This document shows positions 57,532-64,000 of a stretch of DNA of 64,000 nt, piece by piece. Numbering within the stretch: the stretch's first letter is position 1; the number at the start of each line of letters is the position of its first letter. This DNA is from Pseudisothecium myosuroides (Eukaryota > Streptophyta > Bryopsida > Hypnales > Lembophyllaceae). Location: NCBI GenBank assembly GCA_951799445.1, contig OX637292.1:8497296-8561295 (forward strand), written 5' to 3'. The notes beneath the pieces are model-generated. The model did no database searches. It was not told the DNA's origin and was given only the letters and a program-made list of their open reading frames with translations. A program made the translations under genes and the position numbers.

Positions 57532-58780
57532 CTATTTTAAACTAGAGGACATACTAACGACCTCCATAAGTCTATTGTACTCTCGACGGTTACGTTCGTT
57601 GCAGAGCATTCGCCGCCCCATCTTTCCCTTACTGTTTTCCCGAAACGATTTCAACCCTCCATCTCGAGCGCCGTGTATCCGGCGAAACCAGGGTAGGAGT
57701 ACGTCGAGGAGGAACGTGTCCTTCGGACCGTTTCCTCTTTGACTCCAAGTGTCAGGGAGAATTACGTTCTCCGTCCTGTTCATTATGTGCTTAACTGGGC
57801 TGTCGTCTACTACAATGGTATTTTCCGCCGAGAAGTTACCCCGCAAGCCGCTGAACAAGTAACTAAGTTTTTTTAGGAAAAGTTCCTTGTTTGTGCCTGG
57901 CTCCTTGTTTGTGCCTGGCTCCTTGTATGTCGTTACGTGACCAGAACCGTCCCTGCACTTCAACGTTGTGCAGGCATCCTGTCCTAAAACAAGAAAAGGC
58001 TTCTCCTGATCCTCGAAGAGGTACAAGCTGACTTCTTCGGTGGTGGACTTCTTCATGGAGCTCCAGACCGACACGAATGCTATCTGTTCTAACTCTCAGA
58101 GGAACTGTGCGCACCCTGGCCGTACGAACACTGCCTTAGGTCCGACAATCGCAGGAATCGTGTCAAAGTGCGGCTGCCTAGCCTCACCAATGGGCTTGAA
58201 TAACCCTTTGGACTTTGCATCTTCGCAGATGCAAAGAATTCCATTCAGGTCCAGGACAACGTTGAGCCACTTTTCTGTCACCCTGGACATCAATGGAAGT
58301 TTGACTTCCCTCGACGTTCCTCCACGAAGACAAGGAGGACTCGATCCCTGCTATCAAAGGGACAAATGTGCAGCCAGTTACTATGCTGCACTGACACATT
58401 TCGGATTTCACGCCAAAGGAACGAAAATTAACCTGTTGGCTTAATCAAAACAAAGAGAAAGAAAAAAACAAAAATGTAATGAAGTCAGATGCCAATGAGA
58501 ATGTGAATTACCTGTCCCCTAGAAGAAGCAGCCGGGTCGACGGAAACTTTAGGTACGACTACGTCGGGTTCTGGAATCAGCACCTCCATGAGCACGGCGT
58601 CCGGAATGGCCGACTCATCCGGCAATTTACTTTGCGGATGCGAACCATGAAGTGGGCCCGCGGCATGAACCAGTGCAACAGGACTGTCATCCTCTGAAAT
58701 ATTGATGGGAGATTGCGGAAGAGGGCTTCGTGGAGTTTCCAAAGTGGCAGATGCTGGCAGATTTACAATTTCGATTGAGC
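57532..58780 (-). pseudogene. FCP1/NIF-like HAD phosphatase gene with one in-frame TGA
   Basis: Exon 58780-58512 (acceptor GCAG, donor CAG|GTAATT) encodes a Pro/Ser-rich segment. Exon 58347-57532 carries the domain: VVLDLNGILC (HAD motif I; first Asp kept, second position Asn, as in many plant FCP1-like proteins), FVRPGC, VSVWSSM (motif II) and IVVDDSP with PDTW nearby (motif III/IV and the typical FCP1 ending). A TGA at 58098-58096 splits it between FVRPGCAQFL and the motif II strand. A short 18-bp tandem duplication encodes KEPGTN twice (about 57884-57919). FCP1-like enzymes remove phosphate from Ser of partners such as the RNA polymerase II tail; the substrate here is unknown. An upstream exon is likely. 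Confidence 0.65.
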
Positions 58781-59014
58781 CTGCGATGAAGGAATATGCA
58801 AGAACGAATTATGTAAGGACTGAGTTTATTAATTCCTGAAGTAAAGCTTTTCGATTACAAAATCATGGTCAAAATGTAGAGCTTTACAGTTCTGTCCAAA
58901 ATCAGATCTGAATAAAAACATTAGATTTCGGTCACTGAAAGTCTACAACTATATACACACTATATTACAAATCAGCTCGAGTCGACCTAATACTACACAG
59001 ATGCCATCGAGTGA

Positions 59015-62000
59015 TTATTTGTGAAAACCTGCAGGCATGTCTGGGCCAAGCAACAGAGAATTCTGTTGATCTTCCCGAGAAGGCAATGCAGACGCGTCGT
59101 CTGCAGTCGTCGGTGCGGTGGCTGTTGTAGACGGAGGGACCACTGCAGTTTCTACACCAGCTACAACGTCAGTCTCCGGTGGCGGCGGAGGGGTGTTCGG
59201 GCAGACTTCATTCGGAAGAGCTGGAGGAGGAGGTGTAACAATTCCGGGAGCCGCCGTACGAGGAGCAGAATCAGGAGGACCAGGAGTAGGACGGGGCAGA
59301 GCAGGCAGTACTTGAAGAACTGGAAAAACAGGCACACTGAATCGTCCCTGTGAAGATGACCCCTCTCCATATATTGGTGCGGTCAAAGGAGCCTGGATCG
59401 CCAGCTGCCGATTCTCTTGAGCCGGCATTGCTGAGTTGATAGGCAGAACACCTGCAAGCTGGTTCATGAGCGCCGTGAATTGGTTTTCACTCTTCGCCGT
59501 CGAACTCAGCAGCAGGTCGGAAATATCATCCATTCTCTTGTTTGTCTCTGCGTACATTTTCAATGAATCGAGTCGATCGTTTACCCGATCTGCTCTAAGT
59601 TGAGCAATTTCGTCCTCCCGATCATCATACACCGTCCCTCTCCTCTTCCTCTTCCCACGTCGGGTTGCAGGCGTCGGCGTGCAAGACGGTTGCGTCGAAA
59701 TTGGATGGGCCGACGAATCCGATGCTGACCCCCGAACACTCTGAGACAGATTCACAGGAGTGAACTGTTTGTCCGGGATGTCGTCGGGCCCATAATCCAA
59801 CTCCTCCTCCTCGGATTCGTCGTCATCGTCATCACTGTCGTTGTGCAACGCCTGTTTTTTCTTTGACGATGTGTTGGACTTTTCCCAAGCGGACTTGCAC
59901 CTTCTCCTGGAGGACGGTGTCGCGGACCCAGTAGGTCTTCTGCTGTATTTTTCCTCGTCCACGAAATACCCAGCTGCCAGGAAGTCATTCTTGTCGAGGT
60001 TCTTGGCCGTCTGGGCGATAGACGTCCACTGGTCCGACTCCTCAGCTAATCCCACGACAAAGACGTCGAGTCCACTCATCTGCAGAAGTGCAAGACAAGT
60101 AAGTACACGAGACATGCAGAAGTGAGTGCTCAGGTCGGCTCGACCTAAACACAAAGTACACTTGTTTCAACCGACGAGTCACGGATGTACAATTAGGTCG
60201 ACCCGACCTAAAGAGACATACAGCAGTGATTATTTCATACGTCGTCAGGCCCGTACAAGTTAGGTCGACCCGATCTAAATGAAGCTTACCATGGCAGCGC
60301 ACGTAAATTTTGATCCTGCAAACACTGACAGCACACTACTCCTCACGATGCAGAATCTTCTCAATAAGCCTAAGAAGAACTCCATCCGCAGCTCCGTGTT
60401 GTGGATTCTGTACTCCACTTCATTGTATGCCCGAGGACTGTTGAACACTTTGGTGTCGGGTGCGTAGTACGCGGGCTTTGGTATTACGAGGTTTGTGTTT
60501 CTGGGGTTCTGCAGGAATGCAAGGTAGACTTTCTCCGTTGCCTTGCTGTTGTTAGCGGAATAGTCCCCCATTCTCTCAGCCTTTGCCGGACAGTACTCGG
60601 AATAATCGAGTTTGAAGCCCTTCAGAATCTCATTGCTCTGCACGTAGTGTAGAGCCTGTGCCTGCTCAGTCAAGTCCGAGCAGATCAACAGCCACGCGTT
60701 GATTTCTTCTAGCCTCGGCTGCTTCTTCTCTTGGAAGGATTTCATCACGCCGAAGAAATATGGCATCGTTAGCGTGGCCTTACCCTTATTGGCCACGAGG
60801 GGCGTGTACCGGAAGTCCAGCACTGCGAATCTTATGTTGCTCGCAGTGGTCTCCGTCCACACCCCTTTTGGCCAGTCTGCATGCTTCTCATTCACGATGT
60901 TGTATGGCCGATAGTGTGCGGTAGACGTTGTGGGAACGAAGTTAGACCGCCGTGCCATGAACACTCTGAAGAATTCCGCAGCGTACGGTGACATCTCCTC
61001 GGCCGACTTGTTTTTGGCCCTGGTGTTCTTGGCCTCCATCCAGTAGTCAACTCCCGGCTGCTCCAACAAGACGTTCATTGTCGCACTTGTAATATTCCGA
61101 CTGCGTTTGAACTCTCTCCACTTCTCATGATTGATTTCGTCAAAGCCATTCAATAGCCCGAGCTCTGGTTCAATCAAATGCAGTTCCCTTTTGACAAGGT
61201 ACTTGCGCTTCCGGCGTTCGACCCACTCCTTGTGAGTGTAGCAGCTCTTGAGAACGGAGGTGACAGCCTTGATTGTCACCTTAGGGTAATTCTCGTTTAT
61301 TGGCTTCGTGTCTTCATGGAGAAGGTGCTTGGCGAGTTTGGTGAGATCATCGTAAGTGAGATTCCCTAGCCACTTGAAGAATTCGTGCGTCACGTTGCCA
61401 TTCTCTGACTTCCAGCTGGACTTCTCGTTAAATTTCATCAACGTATCAGGGTCAAGAAGTTCCCCGTGTGCGGATCTGGTTATCACCTCGCTCCATATCT
61501 TGTAGACTTCGAGGGGAGCGGTGATTATCTTGAGCTCGTTTCTAATATTGAGCTTCTCCTCCGCGCCTTTTGCTTTACCTGCCTTTTGGGCCTTCACAAC
61601 GTCCAACATGGCGAAACGGTTGTTCATTGCCGTCACAAATTCCTGAAAATCATCACGAGAAATTCGACGAGTGCATCAGCTAGGATTCAGGTCGATCCGA
61701 CCTGATTATCGCATGAACCTTAATGAATTCAAGATGACAGGACACATGAATATTTAGGTCGACTCGACCTTAACTGCTCACCTTGTATCTCTTCTTGTTT
61801 CTTTTGTTCTCCGCATTTCTCCGTGCGTTTGACGTAGTCCCGACTGGAGGGAGATCCTTCGGATTTTTTGGGCTCCCCATATTCTCCCAGACTGTCCTTG
61901 CGCCCAATATATTAGTAGACCACGACGGCTTCATTGCCTGGAAGTGATTTACTCTGTTGTAGTAAGCAGAGATCGTCCTCAGCTTCTCGTCATCTTTCGT

Positions 62001-63239
62001 CCAGACAACATAACAGTCCCATTGCCGGAAGTGCTTCAGAATCTCTTCGTCTAAGCCTTTCTCCACCATCATGTGGCTAGCCGACACGCTGTGCTGCCCG
62101 TTGATTAGGTAGAAGTTACCCGTTTTTATTGAGTCCCAGTCTTCTTTCCTGGGCTTCTCCTCCAGACCGACCGGCATGACACATAGTGTTTGCTTGGTGG
62201 ACTTGTCCGGCATGTGCCAATAGTAGTGCATCAAGTCTTTGACCAGCCGCGTCTCGTGGCTGCGCATGTTCAGTTGCACCAGTGGCTTAATTAATTGGTC
62301 AATTGAGATTGTCTTCTTTTCGTCTATTTTGAAGACGTACGCATCATCGCAGGTTGCCCAATAATTCTTGTACGCTTCAGCGGAGAGCTTGTAGTCATGC
62401 TCTTTGTTTGGGTCGTGAGCCTCCGGCACCTGGGTGATAACTGACGCGAAACTTGGCTCACCGACTGCGGAGGCGTCCGGTGCCTTACTTGGAGCTTGCT
62501 TCGCCGGGGACGCCGCCAAGTTACTCTTCTTCGTTCCTGTGGGAGGAGTCTGTGCTTTTTTGGCTTTTCTGTTCCCTTGACTGTTCTGGGTCCCCGGAGT
62601 ACCTTGTGACCCTTGCCCTTCTCCAAGACTAGGGCTGTCTAGGGATACGGATCGGGCGGCCATCCCTTTTCTTTTGATATCCAACTTTGCCCCCAAGACT
62701 GTGAACTCGACGAAGATCGTTCTCAGGCGCTTGCACAAATTCCTTCCGGTGATGGGTGTCCCGGAGGAATTCTTGAAGAAGTTTTCGTCGACCTTCTTCT
62801 CCAGGTTTGGGATTTCAATTCTGTAGTCCGTTGGTTCGAGGGACTCCAAGAATGGGGAGATGTTGAATGGCACTTTCGAGGAATCTAGGATGAATGTGAA
62901 GTGGTATTGATCTTTGTCCTCAACTCCAATTTGAGCGGTGACACAATGGATTTTTATCATGGATCCACCGTCGTGCACAATGTCTTTTATTTTCTCATCG
63001 AACGAAACCGAGTAGTAGATGGTACTGTCCGTAAATTTTGCTGAGAAGCAAATGAGGTTCCGAAATGGTATCATTCTTAAACTCCAGTTTCCCATCTTCT
63101 CGGGGTTTTGGAACGTCCAATACTCTCCGTCAGTGTCACAGTCGTCGCCATCTTCTTCACTCTCTGATCTCTCTACACGCTTGTAGAAGGCCTCGAGTTT
63201 TGGAACCTGAGCTTCCATCCTGTTTACAGACAATGACAT
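59015..63239 (-). CDS. ParB-like plus degenerate N4/N6 DNA-methyltransferase-like protein
   Basis: Three exons, 63239-61782, 61642-60290 and 60079-59015, join in phase 0 (AAG|GTGAGC..CAG|GAA and ATG|GTAAGC..CAG|ATG), giving about 1,290 residues without stops. Residues about 330-440 look like the ParB/sulfiredoxin fold: LNMRSHETRLVKDL, then YLINGQHSVSASHM. Exon 2 ends and exon 3 begins in a beta-class N4/N6 methyltransferase pattern: LDFRYTP in place of DPPY, a later strand-helix and EKVYLAFLQ, then SVLSVFAGSKFTCAAM, the FxGxG-type SAM loop, split by intron 2. Catalytic residues are changed (DFRY, GSK), so it may bind DNA or SAM without methylating. The C-terminal part is acidic with nuclear-type basic patches and a helix. 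ParB-methylase fusions are known from bacteria and phages. The start may instead be an acceptor near 63216. Both introns hold AGGTCGA palindromes. Confidence 0.65.
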
Positions 63240-64000
63240 TAGCAGATTAGGTCGATTCGACCTGAAGTGCTGCTGAAGTCTTTAATTATAGTCCTTTGTT
63301 TACTTGCAAGGTTACTATGCTCTTTTGCTATATTATTTGAGACCCCTTTACTATGTTTCCTGATTTAGGTCGGTTCGACCTAATATGGTATTAGAGGTTT
63401 CTTGTTTTGTTACGTATTTAGTATTACCGTGCCTCGGTTTCTTAGAGTTATGTGTATTGTCTGTTAGTCATCCTCCTAGACTCGGTTGGAAGACCTTTCC
63501 AATTCAGGTCGGGTTGACCTAATTACAATCTGCTGGTTCTGGTTATCTAGATGGTCTATTATGTGATGACACTCTCACGGGTATCATTTACACCTTGCTG
63601 CCGTTTAGGTCGAGTCGACCTAAATCAGGTTTACTAAGTGAATTTTAGCAATTTCATTTTTTGATTTGGTTGCAGGCTTTGGTTGTTTAGGTCGATTTGA
63701 CCTTAATCACCTGGATGGGGGTAGCGTATGTATGGGTTGACTAGATTAGCTTCTTACTTGGTGGAGGTTATATTAGTTTAGGTCGGCTCGACCTGAATCA
63801 CTTCACCACGAATAATTTTGTAGTTTTATGAGTGTCGGGGATTTATTTGTTTGTTGTCTATTATATTAGTCGAAGACTAGGGTGTTCCGACCTAAACTAC
63901 TGCTTATTGACCTACACTTTTGCAGGATAGTAGTTTGCATTGATTTGAACAATGTCATTTCAGATCGGATCGACCTGAAATGAGGCAGTCTTGTTCGTGC

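Larger units (their letters stand above)
57310..63976. promoter_or_regulatory. Array of about 17 AGGTCGA-N-TCGACCT palindromes
   Basis: Copies at 57310, 57433, 57492 (weak), 58974, 60132, 60195, 60262, 61689, 61756, 63249, 63367, 63506, 63607, 63689, 63780, 63879 (weak) and 63962, each 15 bp. All lie outside the coding exons: three in intron 2 and two in intron 1 of the ParB/methyltransferase-like gene, eight in the 740 bp upstream, the rest between genes. Deviations are mostly C-to-T or G-to-A at the two CG sites (TTTGACCT, CCCAACCT, GCGATCT). The copy at 58974 is a hybrid with one AGCTCGA arm, linking it to the array at 36579-37364. The array continues to the right edge of the window. Confidence 0.82.

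Noticed and set aside
59021..59353. Plus-strand Arg-rich frames opposite the ParB/methyltransferase-like exon 3
   Set aside because: Antisense to a well-supported exon, with biased composition due to the Pro/Ser/Thr-rich coding strand.

Overview
The window looks like nuclear DNA of a land plant, probably a moss or another non-seed plant. It has intron-bearing genes with GT..AG junctions, plant-type NB-ARC-LRR and hAT genes, and very long LTRs. The one clear host-type gene is a kinase-NB-ARC-LRR fusion, an architecture known to me from moss genomes; the lineage is an inference. I see no rRNA, tRNA, CRISPR array or bacterial operon.

Layout. 1-2855: AT-rich DNA with a small TIR element and a diverged second copy. 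2856-8606: a three-exon disease-resistance-type gene (HeLo-like bundle, protein kinase, hydrophobic stretch, NB-ARC, LRR) whose LRR part is built from about seven 288-bp repeats and is followed by decayed LRR sequence to about 9145. 9146-15500: repeats, a piggyBac-like MITE (11454-11674) and a Tnp1/En/Spm-like relic. 15.5-24.4 kb: an element encoding an acidic/coiled-coil protein, split by a 5.1-kb TG..CA element with 5-bp target duplications (A, 17028-22151). 24.5-33.0 kb: a hAT transposase gene split by a second, inverted copy (B, 26946-31983). 33.7-37.4 kb: an intact 951-codon DUF7869-like (putative DDE) transposase gene with six copies of a 15-bp palindrome upstream. 38.5-39.4 kb: clustered copies of an unclassified short repeat. 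39.7-47.3 kb: an element carrying dozens of copies of an 11-bp palindrome, both outside and inside a 1,002-codon reading frame that now holds three stops. 47345-52405: third copy of the 5-kb element (C), with no target duplication. 52.4-54.0 kb: a truncated hAT gene. 54.7-56.2 kb: a RING gene. 56.5-64.0 kb: an element with an unknown protein, an FCP1/HAD-like phosphatase and a three-exon protein joining a ParB-like domain to a degenerate N4/N6 DNA-methyltransferase-like domain, with about 17 copies of another 15-bp palindrome in its introns and upstream DNA.

The most interesting pattern is that different elements each carry their own dense, short palindrome: AGCTCGA-N-TCGAGCT, AGGTCGA-N-TCGACCT, GACAA-W-TTGTC and, more weakly, a CCGGATC-centred one. 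The first two differ by one base per arm. In the third, the motif lies inside codons in all three reading frames, so it is the DNA that is kept rather than the peptide. This resembles the motif arrays bound by anti-silencing proteins of Arabidopsis VANDAL elements, but here on different element types, one of which encodes a ParB/methyltransferase-like protein. I propose self-recognition systems that counter silencing; this is inference.

Decay follows one rule: eight interrupting stop codons in five element genes are all TGA or TAG and none TAA, as expected from C-to-T change at methylated CG and CHG sites.
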